Below are positions 26,379-33,754 of a stretch of 64,000 nucleotides of DNA, piece after piece; position 1 is the stretch's first letter; the number at the start of each line of letters is the position of its first letter. The notes below the pieces were generated by a model. It did no database searches. It was not told where the DNA came from and saw only the letters and a list, made by a program, of their open reading frames with translations. Origin of the DNA: JAIBJN01 sp963830885 (GTDB lineage: Bacteria; Actinomycetota; Thermoleophilia; Gaiellales; Gaiellaceae); assembly GCA_963830885.1 (NCBI GenBank), contig CAWHOA010000027.1:1-64000 (forward strand), in the 5' to 3' direction. A program made the translations under genes and the position numbers.

Positions 26379-27707
26379 CTGGAACCGACCGAGCGCACGT
26401 GGGGCGTCACTCCGGTGCCCGATCGCATGCGGACGCTCTCCGGCGCCGACGTCGGGCTGCTCTGGGGCAATCTCGGCATCAGCCTGCTCGTCCTCTTCAC
26501 GGGGACCTTCCTCGCCGGGCTCGGGCTCCAGCGCGCCTTGCTCGCCGCCGTCGTCGGCGCGGTGCTCGGGTGCGCCCTGCTCGGGCTCGCCGGTCTGATC
26601 GGGTTCGAGCGCCGGGTGCCCGGGATGGTGCTCATGCGCGACCCGCTGGGCGAGCGCGGCTCCTACGCCCCGACGGCCCTCAACGTCGCGCAGAACCTCG
26701 GCTGGGCCGTCTTCGAGCTCTACGTGATGTCGCTCGCGGCGAGCGCGCTCTCCGAGGAGGTCTTCGGCTTCGGCGCGCGCTGGCTCTGGGTGCTCGCGTT
26801 CGCTGCGCTCACGCTCTGGCTCGCGCTGGCCGGGCCGATCTCGTTCGTCCGCCGCTGGGTGCGCCGCTTCGCCGTGTGGGTAGTAGCCGCCTCTACCGCG
26901 TACCTGGTCTGGTGGGCGCTGGACGGCGCGGACGCTGGCGCGCTCTGGTCGGCCGGCGGTGAAGGCGGGATGCGCTTCTTCCAGGGCGTCGACCTGACCG
27001 TGGCCATGGCGGCGTCGTGGCTCCCGCTCGCGGCCGACTACACGCGCTTCTCGCGCTCGCGCCGGGCGGCGTTCTGGGGAACCGGTGTCGGCTACTTCGT
27101 TCCCCTCGTGCTCCTCTTCGGCCTGGGCGCGCTCCTGGCTCTCTCGCGGGGCCTCGCCGACCCGACGGCCATCTTCACGGCGATCGCGGCCGGCGGTGCG
27201 GGGAGCGCGGTGGCCCTGCTGGCGCTGACCGTCGACGAGGCCGACGAGCCGTTCGCCAACGTCTACTCAGCGGCGGTGTCGATCCAGAACCTCCTGCCGG
27301 CGATCCAGCAGCGACTCCTCATCGTCGCCGTGGGCGGGGCTGCGACGGTCGGGGCGCTGTTCGTGGACATCGTCGCCTACGAGACGTTCCTCTTCCTGCT
27401 CGGCTCGTGCTTCGTGCCGCTATTCGGCGTGCTGGCGGCGGACTTCGTGCTGGGCTCAGCACCGACGGTGGCCGTGCGCTGGGAGGGCCTGCTCGCCTGG
27501 GCGGCCGGCTTCGCGCTCTACCAGTGGATCCAGCCGACCGGCCCGGAGTGGTGGACGGAGCTGCTCGCAGACGTTCCCGGCGCCGGCGACGTGACCATCG
27601 GCGCCTCGCTGCCGGCGTTTGCGCTCGCCTTCCTCCTGTACGCAGGCGTACGCTCCGCGCATGCGCCGCTTGGGCGTCGTCGGGCTCGTTACGCTGGATC
27701 GCGTTGA
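26379..27707 (+). CDS. cytX: NCS1-family transporter, thiamine-precursor (CytX-like)
   Basis: About 442 residues with roughly 12 hydrophobic segments, starting with the NCS1 helix GADVGLLWGNLGISLLVLF and containing SWLPLAADYTRFSRSR and SIQNLLPAIQQR. Nucleobase:cation symporter-1 proteins under TPP control usually import hydroxymethylpyrimidine or thiamine. The start is uncertain: CTG 26379 follows AAGGGAGG by 4 bases and gives LEPTERTWG; ATG 26358 is inside the riboswitch, while GTG 26415 and ATG 26427 would remove part of the conserved WGVTPVP region. Confidence 0.82.
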   Translation: MEPTERTWGVTPVPDRMRTLSGADVGLLWGNLGISLLVLFTGTFLAGLGLQRALLAAVVGAVLGCALLGLAGLIGFERRVPGMVLMRDPLGERGSYAPTALNVAQNLGWAVFELYVMSLAASALSEEVFGFGARWLWVLAFAALTLWLALAGPISFVRRWVRRFAVWVVAASTAYLVWWALDGADAGALWSAGGEGGMRFFQGVDLTVAMAASWLPLAADYTRFSRSRRAAFWGTGVGYFVPLVLLFGLGALLALSRGLADPTAIFTAIAAGGAGSAVALLALTVDEADEPFANVYSAAVSIQNLLPAIQQRLLIVAVGGAATVGALFVDIVAYETFLFLLGSCFVPLFGVLAADFVLGSAPTVAVRWEGLLAWAAGFALYQWIQPTGPEWWTELLADVPGAGDVTIGASLPAFALAFLLYAGVRSAHAPLGRRRARYAGSR

Positions 27708-28453
27708 CGGCGGGCTCCCCCGCCTCGGCGGGGCGCCGGTCTACGCCGCGCGCACGCTGCGCCTCCTGGGGCAGCCGGCCGTGGTCGCGACGAAGCTCGC
27801 GGACGAGGACCGCCCGCGGCTCGCGGGCCTCGGCGTGCCCGTGGTGGCGGAGAGCGCGCCGGCCACGATCGGCTTCCGCATCGAGAACGACGGCGACGGC
27901 CGGCACATGGAGATCGACCAGCTGGGCGAGCCGTTCGGGGTGGAGGACGCGCGCGGCTGGCTCGGGCGCGCGCTCGCCGACGCGGACTGGGTGCATGCGG
28001 GCGCCCTCACGCGCGCAGACTTCCCCGCGGCGACGCTCGCGGCGCTCGCCCGGGGGCGAACCGTCAGCCTCGACGGCCAGGGGCTGGTGCGACAGGGCCC
28101 AGACCGGCCGGCTCGCCCTCGACGCCGACTACGACCCGGACGTGCTCCGCCACATCGGCCTGCTGAAGCTCGCACGGGACGAGCTGGACGCGCTCGGGCT
28201 CGAGCTGACGGACGCGTCGCTCGGCTCGCTCGGCGTCCGTGAGGTCGTGGTCACCCTCGGGCGGACCGGCGCGGTCGTCTACGCGGACGGGCTCGCGGAG
28301 CACGTGCCCACGATCCCGCTCGAGGGCGTCGACCCGACCGGCGCCGGCGACTCGTGGACGACCGCCTACCTGTGCTACCGGCGACAGCGCCACGCGCCGA
28401 TATCGGCCGCCCGGCTGGCCAACGGCGCGCTCGGCGCGCTCCTGGGACGGTGA
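27661..28453 (+). pseudogene. PfkB-family sugar kinase with one frame shift
   Basis: Starts ATG 27661, overlapping the transporter 3' end by 47 bases: MRRLGVVGLVTLDRVDGG. Near 28092 an extra G (AGGGCCC for AGGCCC) shifts the frame. The second part has ALDADYDPDVLRHIG, VVVTLGRTGAVVY and the anion-hole/catalytic motif DPTGAGDSW. Restored length is about 263 residues. The family phosphorylates sugars, nucleosides or HMP; the link to the TPP-controlled transporter makes HMP worth considering, but nothing in the sequence proves it. Probably functional, with the shift a sequence error. Confidence 0.7.
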
Positions 28454-28875
28454 TACGGCCGCTGATCGTGATCGCCGGCTGCGCCGACGGGACGTATCTC
28501 GTCGAGGTCGGGGCGACCGCCGAGGAGGACCAGCTGGCCGGACGCCAGGAGGGAGCCGCCGTGGAGCGGGAGCGGCCGCTGGGGCTCGCTCCCTCCTGGG
28601 CCGCCGGGCACGTTCTCGACGTGGACGCCGTCGGCTCCACCGTCGTCCTCCTCCTCGACCGCCGCCCGCCCCTGCTCGTCTCCCACGACACCGGGCTGAC
28701 CTGGGAAGAGCGCGGCGCCGGCCTCCCCCCGGGCCGCGCCGTCGCCCTGCGCGAGAACCCCGACCACGTCCTCTACGGCGGCCGCAACCGCCTGTACGTC
28801 TCCGGCGACGGCGGCCGCTTCTGGCGCGCGCTCGCCATCGAGCTCCCAGAGATCCACGACGTCGCCTGGGGCTGA
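28450..28875 (+). CDS. BNR/Asp-box repeat protein, function unknown
   Basis: 141 residues from GTG 28450, which overlaps the kinase stop (GTGA). Two Asp-box-like turns are visible (SHDTGLTWEERG and SGDGGRFWRAL), as in beta-propeller sialidase-like or Ycf48-like proteins. There are too few repeats for a whole propeller. No signal peptide. Confidence 0.55.
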   Translation: MIRPLIVIAGCADGTYLVEVGATAEEDQLAGRQEGAAVERERPLGLAPSWAAGHVLDVDAVGSTVVLLLDRRPPLLVSHDTGLTWEERGAGLPPGRAVALRENPDHVLYGGRNRLYVSGDGGRFWRALAIELPEIHDVAWG

Positions 28876-28925
28876 GGCCACGTCCCCGGCAGCCACGGCC
28901 CGGTGCCAGGCACTGGGACGTGGCC
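28876..28925. terminator. Bidirectional stem-loop between convergent genes, with REP-like core
   Basis: GGCCACGTCCC and GGGACGTGGCC form a perfect 11-base stem that fills almost the whole gap between convergent genes. An inner odd palindrome GTGCC-A-GGCAC (28903-28913) makes a cruciform-like structure. Compare the GGGGTC-A-GACCCC palindrome inside pgi at 55237. Confidence 0.65.
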
Positions 28926-28926
28926 G

Positions 28927-29775
28927 TTAGAGGCTGAACTCGCCGCGGGCGACGACGACCGCCGACCCGCCGCACTCGACCCGTTCCACCTGCTCGGCGG
29001 AGCCGTCGACGGTGACGTAGAGCGTGCTCGGGCGGCCGATCTCGACGCCCTGGGTGATCTCGATCTGCTCGCCGAACGGGACGAGCCCGTGCCGGGCGAG
29101 ATGGACGCCGAGCGGGCCGGCGGCGGAGCCGGTGGCCGGGTCCTCCGGGACGCCGTCGGCAGGGGCAAACATCCGCGTCTTCCAGCGCAGGCCCGAGCCT
29201 GCGAAGCAGTAGACGCCGACAATGCCCGTCAGCCGCGCGAGCGCGCCGTAGTCCGGGTCGAGCGCGGCGACCGCCTCCTCGCTGGCGAGCCCCACGCAGA
29301 CGTGGCGGATGCCGAGGTCGTAGAGCTCGACAGGAGGCTCCGACCGCTCGATGCCGAGCGCGGCGAGCAGCTCCGCCTCGCGCTCGAACGGCTCCCAGCG
29401 CGGGATCGGCTGCAGCATCCGCCCGAAGACGATGCGGCCCGACTCGTCGCGGTCGAGCGCGATCGGAACGACGCCCTGGCCGGTCTCGAGCCTGATCTCC
29501 GGGAGCTGCAGCGGCCCCGCCAGGATGAACGCCGTCCCCAGCACCGGATGACCCGCGAACGGCAGCTCGGAGGTCGGCGTGAAGATCCGGATGCGCGCGT
29601 GCCCGTCGGCCTCCGGCGTGTAGACGAACACGGTTTCCGAGTAGTTCATCTCCTTGGCCAGAAGCTGGAGCCGCTCCTCCGGAATCTCGCGCGCGTCCGT
29701 GAAGACGGCCAGCTGGTTCCCCGTCAGCGGCGTATCCGTGAAGACGTCGGCGATGACGTAGCGGAAGGTCGCCAC
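28927..29775 (-). CDS. PhzF family isomerase/epimerase
   Basis: 282 residues from GTG 29775. PhzF marks are NQLAVFTDAREIP, the catalytic Glu in EMNYSETVFV, FAGHPVLGTAF and PATGSAAGPLG. It is related to diaminopimelate epimerase in fold. No phenazine genes are nearby, so it is a family-level call only. Confidence 0.85.
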   Translation of the reverse strand: MATFRYVIADVFTDTPLTGNQLAVFTDAREIPEERLQLLAKEMNYSETVFVYTPEADGHARIRIFTPTSELPFAGHPVLGTAFILAGPLQLPEIRLETGQGVVPIALDRDESGRIVFGRMLQPIPRWEPFEREAELLAALGIERSEPPVELYDLGIRHVCVGLASEEAVAALDPDYGALARLTGIVGVYCFAGSGLRWKTRMFAPADGVPEDPATGSAAGPLGVHLARHGLVPFGEQIEITQGVEIGRPSTLYVTVDGSAEQVERVECGGSAVVVARGEFSL

Positions 29776-29781
29776 GGCAGC

Positions 29782-29787
29782 AGCCTA
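29782..29787 (-). promoter_or_regulatory. Leaderless-type -10 box TAGGCT
   Basis: TAGGCT on the minus strand, 6 bases before GTG 29775. Confidence 0.45.
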
Positions 29788-30432
29788 ACCGGGGCTCACC
29801 TCCACGCGCCTGAAGACGACCACGTCCTCCGGCCCGTGGTTCTGGAGCCCGACGAACCCGCGCCCTAGATCGACCCGCGCCGGGTCGGCTGCAGTGAAGC
29901 GGTTGACGACCAGCCCGTTCAGGGAGACCACGATCTCGGGCGGGTCGAGGACGATCTCGAAGGTGTTCCAGCCCTCGTTCACCGCCTCGGCGACCGCCTC
30001 CTGGTCGGGCGCCTGGAAGCCATAGATCGCACCGGTCGTCCAGCCTGCCTCGTCAGTCGGGTCGATCTGCACCTCGTACCCGTGGTCGACGGCAACGAGC
30101 GGGTCGTCGCCGACCGCCGGGAACCCCACAAAAACGCCCGAGTTCGCGTCCGCAGTGGTCATCCACTCCACCCGGATCGTGGCCGGCGCCTCCACCGGCT
30201 CGTCGTCGTACCAGAGGAGACCGAGACCGCCGTTCGTCCGCAGAGTGCAGTCCTCCTGGAGCTCGAACGAGCCAGGGCCCGCGTGCGCCCAGCGCGCCAG
30301 GCTCTCCTCCGTGCCGTCGAAGAGCATCTGCGCTCCCGGGACCGAAGGCGCGAGCGCCTCGCAGCCGTCGTCCTCCCCCGAGCACGAGACGGCGAGGACG
30401 GCGACTGCGACGGCCACGAGCACAGGACGCAT
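29785..30432 (-). CDS. DUF1080 (3-keto-disaccharide hydrolase-type) lipoprotein
   Basis: 215 residues from ATG 30432. A signal sequence MRPVLVAVAVAVLAVSC ends in a lipobox (LAVSC), so it is a surface lipoprotein. The body has the concanavalin-like DUF1080 pattern: MLFDGTEESLARW, EWMTTADANSGVFVGFP, WNTFEIVLDPPEIVVSLNG and GFVGLQNHG. The upstream 26 in-frame codons are not used. Function in carbohydrate binding or hydrolysis is inferred from the family only. Confidence 0.75.
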   Translation of the reverse strand: MRPVLVAVAVAVLAVSCSGEDDGCEALAPSVPGAQMLFDGTEESLARWAHAGPGSFELQEDCTLRTNGGLGLLWYDDEPVEAPATIRVEWMTTADANSGVFVGFPAVGDDPLVAVDHGYEVQIDPTDEAGWTTGAIYGFQAPDQEAVAEAVNEGWNTFEIVLDPPEIVVSLNGLVVNRFTAADPARVDLGRGFVGLQNHGPEDVVVFRRVEVSPG

Positions 30433-30464
30433 GCCTCCACGACCGTAGCGGAGCTGCGCGCCGA

Positions 30465-30470
30465 TATCCT
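30465..30470 (+). promoter_or_regulatory. Leaderless-type -10 box TATCCT
   Basis: TATCCT is 8 bases before GTG 30479, in a 46-base divergent region shared with the DUF1080 gene. Confidence 0.45.
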
Positions 30471-30478
30471 CGCCCTCC

Positions 30479-31327
30479 GTGAGCGCGATCGCCGTCACGG
30501 AGCTCCGCAAGACCTACGGTGGGCACGAGGTCCTGCATGGGCTCTCCTTCACCGTCGAGACCGGCGAGGTCTTTGCGCTCCTCGGGCCGAACGGCGCCGG
30601 CAAGACGACGACGGTGGAGATCCTGGAGGGCTATCGCCGTCGCGACGGCGGCGACGTGCGGGTACTCGGCGAGGACCCGGGCCGCGGCGGACGGGCCTTC
30701 AAGGCTCGCATCGGCATCGTCCTCCAGTCCTCGGCCGTCTACCACCTCCTGACCGTCCATGAGATCGTCGCGCTCTTCGCCGGCTACTACCCGCGGCCGC
30801 GGCCGGCCGGCGAGGTGATCGAGCTCGTCGGGCTCACGGAGCAGCGCGAGGCCCGCGTCCGCACGCTCTCGGGCGGCCAGCTCCGCCGGCTCGACCTGGC
30901 CCTTGCCCTCGTCGGCGACCCGGAGCTCGTCTTCCTCGACGAGCCGACGACCGGCTTCGACCCGGCCGCGCGCCGACAGGCATGGGAGACGATCCGCGAC
31001 CTGCGCTCCCTCGGGAAGAGCATCCTCCTCACGACGCACTACATGGAGGAGGCGCAGCGACTCGCCGACCGCGTCGCCATCCTGCGCGGCGGCGAGATCG
31101 TCGGCACCGGCTCGCCCCAGGAGCTCCTCTCCGGCCACGCGACGGTCGAGATCCGTTACCGCCGCAACGGCTCGGAGGTCGTGGTGGCCACCGAGGAGCC
31201 GACGCGCGTGCTCCACGAGCTGACCGCGCAAGCCCTGGCCGACGGCGTCGAGCTCGAGGGCCTCGAGGTGCACCGTCGCACGCTCGAGGACCTCTACCTC
31301 GAGCTCACCCGCGAGGAGGCGGAGTGA
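30479..31327 (+). CDS. ABC-2 type exporter ATP-binding protein
   Basis: 282 residues. Walker A is GPNGAGKTTT, the signature LSGGQLRRLDLALAL, and Walker B ELVFLDEPTTGFD. The C-terminal 70 residues resemble the drug/antibiotic exporter (DrrA/CcmA) family. It overlaps the permease start by 4 bases (GTGA), forming a two-gene exporter operon. Substrate unknown. Confidence 0.88.
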   Translation: MSAIAVTELRKTYGGHEVLHGLSFTVETGEVFALLGPNGAGKTTTVEILEGYRRRDGGDVRVLGEDPGRGGRAFKARIGIVLQSSAVYHLLTVHEIVALFAGYYPRPRPAGEVIELVGLTEQREARVRTLSGGQLRRLDLALALVGDPELVFLDEPTTGFDPAARRQAWETIRDLRSLGKSILLTTHYMEEAQRLADRVAILRGGEIVGTGSPQELLSGHATVEIRYRRNGSEVVVATEEPTRVLHELTAQALADGVELEGLEVHRRTLEDLYLELTREEAE

Positions 31328-32079
31328 GGCTCTACCTCCACGAGCTCCGAGTGCAGCAGCTCCTCTTCTGGCGGAACCGGGAGGCGGCCTTCTTCAGCTT
31401 CCTCTTCCCCATCCTCCTCCTCCTGCTCATCGGCTCGGTCTACGGCGACGAGCCCATCGACGGCGTCGAGCCGGCGACGTTCCTCCTGATCGGCCTACTC
31501 GGCTACGGCGTCTCCGCGACCGCATTCGCCGCGCTTGCGATCACGCTCGTCGTCCGGCGGGAGGCCGGGATGCTGAAGCGCGTGCGCGGGACTCCGCTGG
31601 GGCCCGCCACGTATCTCTCCGCCGTCATCGGCTCGACCCTCGTCGTCATTGCGCTCGAGGTAGTGGCGCAACTCCTCCTGGGCGTCTACGTGCTCGGAGC
31701 CGAGTGGCCCGATCGGCCCGCTCTCTTCGTGTTTGCGATCCTGCTCGGCGCGGCGGCGTTCGCGGCGCTCGGCATCGCCGTCACGACGGTCGTGCGCACG
31801 GCGGAGGGCTCCTCGGCCGTCGTCAACGCCATCTACCTGCCCATGGCCTTCATCTCCGGCGTCTTCTTCTCGACCGAGGAGATGCCGGCATTTCTGCAGG
31901 CGATCTCCGAGGTACTGCCGCTCACGTACTTCCTCGAGCTGATCCGCGCGAGCTTCGCGCCGGGCGAGAGCTTCGCGCCCTCGGCGCTCGCGGCGCTGAC
32001 CGTCTGGGGCCTCGTGGGCCTCGTCGTCGCGCTCCGCCGCTTCCGCTGGGAGCCGCGAGAGGGCCTGGCCGAGTCCTGA
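31324..32079 (+). CDS. ABC-2 type transporter permease
   Basis: 251 residues from GTG 31324 with six hydrophobic segments, beginning near residue 20 (FFSFLFPILLLLLIGSV). The ABC-2 signature region is IYLPMAFISGVFFSTEEMP. It is the membrane partner of the preceding ATPase. Confidence 0.85.
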   Translation: MRLYLHELRVQQLLFWRNREAAFFSFLFPILLLLLIGSVYGDEPIDGVEPATFLLIGLLGYGVSATAFAALAITLVVRREAGMLKRVRGTPLGPATYLSAVIGSTLVVIALEVVAQLLLGVYVLGAEWPDRPALFVFAILLGAAAFAALGIAVTTVVRTAEGSSAVVNAIYLPMAFISGVFFSTEEMPAFLQAISEVLPLTYFLELIRASFAPGESFAPSALAALTVWGLVGLVVALRRFRWEPREGLAES

Positions 32080-32092
32080 GCCTCCGAGACGC

Positions 32093-32125
32093 CGAGGGGC
32101 CGGGTTTTCCCTGGCCGGCCCCTCG
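32093..32125 (+). terminator. Stem-loop after the ABC-2 exporter operon
   Basis: CGAGGGGCCGG and CCGGCCCCTCG form a perfect 11-base stem with an 11-base loop containing GTTTTCCC, 14 bases after the permease stop. The rest of the 243-base gap holds only a weaker hairpin (CCCGC-TCGC-GCGGG followed by AAAAA) and relatively AT-rich sequence, presumably the next promoter. Confidence 0.65.
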
Positions 32126-32322
32126 CACCCCCGCGGCGCCTCCCCCCAGCCCTGTGGTCCTGCCAGTTCCCGCTCGCGCGGGAAAAAGGCAAACGGGCTA
32201 CGCCTTTCTATCAAACTCTCGCCGGCGTTTCGACCCCGCTTAAACCAGGACTGGCGACCGGCTCATCGACTAGCGTTGCGCCGAATCGTGCCTACCGGCA
32301 CTAGCACCCGGCTCGTCCACGC

Positions 32323-33288
32323 GTGAAGTCGCGCGCCGGCTACTGGCTCGGCGGCGCCCTGGTCGCTGCCGGCGTCCTCGGCGCCGTGGTCTGGTTCGTC
32401 GTCTCGTTCCTGGCCATCGACGACAAGGTCGGCGATTTCCAGCGAGTACCGGTGCCGGGCGAGGAAACCGTCGGCCTCGAGGCACAGAAGTACGTCATCT
32501 ACTACGAGAGCTCGACGGCCGACGAGTTCGTGCCGGCGTTCTCGATCGACATCGTCGACGCGGCGACCGGCGCTCCGGCCCCAATTGCAGCCTATGGCGG
32601 CACGCTGACCTACTCCTACTCCGGCCACGAAGGCTCGGCCGTGGCGACAGTGACGCCTCCGACCGCAGGCGACTACCTGGTGCGGACCGACGGCGACCCA
32701 GGCCCGGGAACGGCGAACGTCGCGCTCGGGGAGAGCCTTGCGGGGCCACTCCTCCGCACGATCCTGGGCGCGTTCGGAATCGGCGCGGTGCTCGGCCTGT
32801 CGGGGGTCGCACTCATCGGCGTAACCGCCGTCCGCCGCTCGCGGTTGCACCCTGCTCCCCTGGGCGAGCCCGGGCAGGCCGGGAAGGGCCCGCTCGGCCG
32901 GCCGCGCGGCGTCGGCTTCGGGATCCTCATGTTCGCCGTCACGTTCGGCATCTACAGCCTCTACTGGGTCTTCCAGACGCAGGAGGAGACGAAGCGGCAC
33001 ACCGGCGAGGGCCTGGGAGGCGTGGTCGGTCTCGTCGTCTGGCTCGTCATCAGCCCGGTCAGCGCGTTCGTGATCCCGTCGGAGATCGGGGAGATGTACA
33101 GGAGGGCAGGCCGCGCGCCGCCGCTGACGGGCTGGACGGGTCTTTGGCTCTTCCCGTGCGGGATCCTGATCGTGCCGGCGATGGTCTGGTTCGTGCGGGT
33201 GCAGGGAGCCCTCAACCGCTACTGGGAAGCCGCGGCCTCACAGCCTCCGAGCGCGGGCGGGGAGCCCCGGGACCCGGTGCTACTGTGA
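32323..33288 (+). CDS. DUF4234 membrane protein
   Basis: 321 residues from GTG 32323. The first helix (GALVAAGVLGAVVWFVVSFLA) is followed by an extracytoplasmic domain of about 90 residues, a second helix near 145-165, and a C-terminal DUF4234 domain of about 110 residues (VTFGIYSLYWVFQTQEE). The extracytoplasmic domain has a beta-rich look and no recognised motif. Function unknown. Confidence 0.65.
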   Translation: MKSRAGYWLGGALVAAGVLGAVVWFVVSFLAIDDKVGDFQRVPVPGEETVGLEAQKYVIYYESSTADEFVPAFSIDIVDAATGAPAPIAAYGGTLTYSYSGHEGSAVATVTPPTAGDYLVRTDGDPGPGTANVALGESLAGPLLRTILGAFGIGAVLGLSGVALIGVTAVRRSRLHPAPLGEPGQAGKGPLGRPRGVGFGILMFAVTFGIYSLYWVFQTQEETKRHTGEGLGGVVGLVVWLVISPVSAFVIPSEIGEMYRRAGRAPPLTGWTGLWLFPCGILIVPAMVWFVRVQGALNRYWEAAASQPPSAGGEPRDPVLL

Positions 33289-33295
33289 CCGCCGC

Positions 33296-33367
33296 GCCCC
33301 CGTAGCTCAGTGGATAGAGCAGCGGTTTCCTAAACCGCGTGCGCAAGTTCGATTCTTGCCGGGGGCA
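33296..33367 (+). tRNA. tRNA-Arg (anticodon CCT)
   Basis: Acceptor stem GCCCCCG/CGGGGGC, anticodon stem-loop GCGGT-TTCCTAA-ACCGC with anticodon CCT, variable loop GTGC, and T arm GCAAG-TTCGATT-CTTGC followed by discriminator A. The 3' CCA is not encoded. It reads AGG codons, which are rare in this GC-rich genome. Confidence 0.95.
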
Positions 33368-33719
33368 CTTCGGCTTAGTCGTGCCCAGAGACCGCCTAAC
33401 GAGACGTTCGCAGATGGCCTCGGTACTCGTCAGTGGACCTGGCCCTCGCCGTCTTCTCCTACCCGGGTCGCAGGAGCGGTCGCGGCGATCGCGGCCGCTG
33501 CGGGCCGGGCTGGACGCGCTCGGTTCAGGGCCGGATCGGCGAGGGTTCGGCCCCGTGCGGGAGCCCGTCTGCGCACGGCGCTGAACGACGAGGCGGAGCC
33601 GGACGCCAACGTCTCACCGCCGGGCTCGTCCGTGCGCGTCGCCGTGATCGCGCGCGCGGGAGGACGTTGTCGCGGCGCGGGCCGCACGCCGCGTCCTCGC
33701 GGCCTCGTGAGCAGCGTGT
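33368..33719. other. Intergenic stretch without a supported gene
   Basis: GC-rich spacer between the tRNA and the CoA ligase promoter. Several open frames cross it on both strands, but none has recognisable protein character, a ribosome-binding site or conserved motifs. A tRNA 3' flank is a common integration site, yet I found no repeated tRNA 3' end or integrase. Confidence 0.4.
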
Positions 33720-33748
33720 TTGACCCCGGGCACGTTCGGGAGTAGCGT
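33720..33748 (+). promoter_or_regulatory. Promoter: -35 TTGACC, 17-base spacer, -10 TAGCGT
   Basis: The clearest sigma-70-like promoter in the window. TTGACC (33720-33725) and TAGCGT (33743-33748) are 17 bases apart, and the -10 lies 6 bases before ATG 33755, so the transcript should begin at the start codon. Confidence 0.65.
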
Positions 33749-33754
33749 CGCGCG

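Noticed and set aside
33296..33367. tRNA-Arg gene as an integration (att) site
   Set aside because: No integrase and no repeated tRNA 3' end found within the window.
33339..33745. Overlapping small frames after the tRNA gene
   Set aside because: No protein-like sequence or start signals; the first overlaps the tRNA itself.
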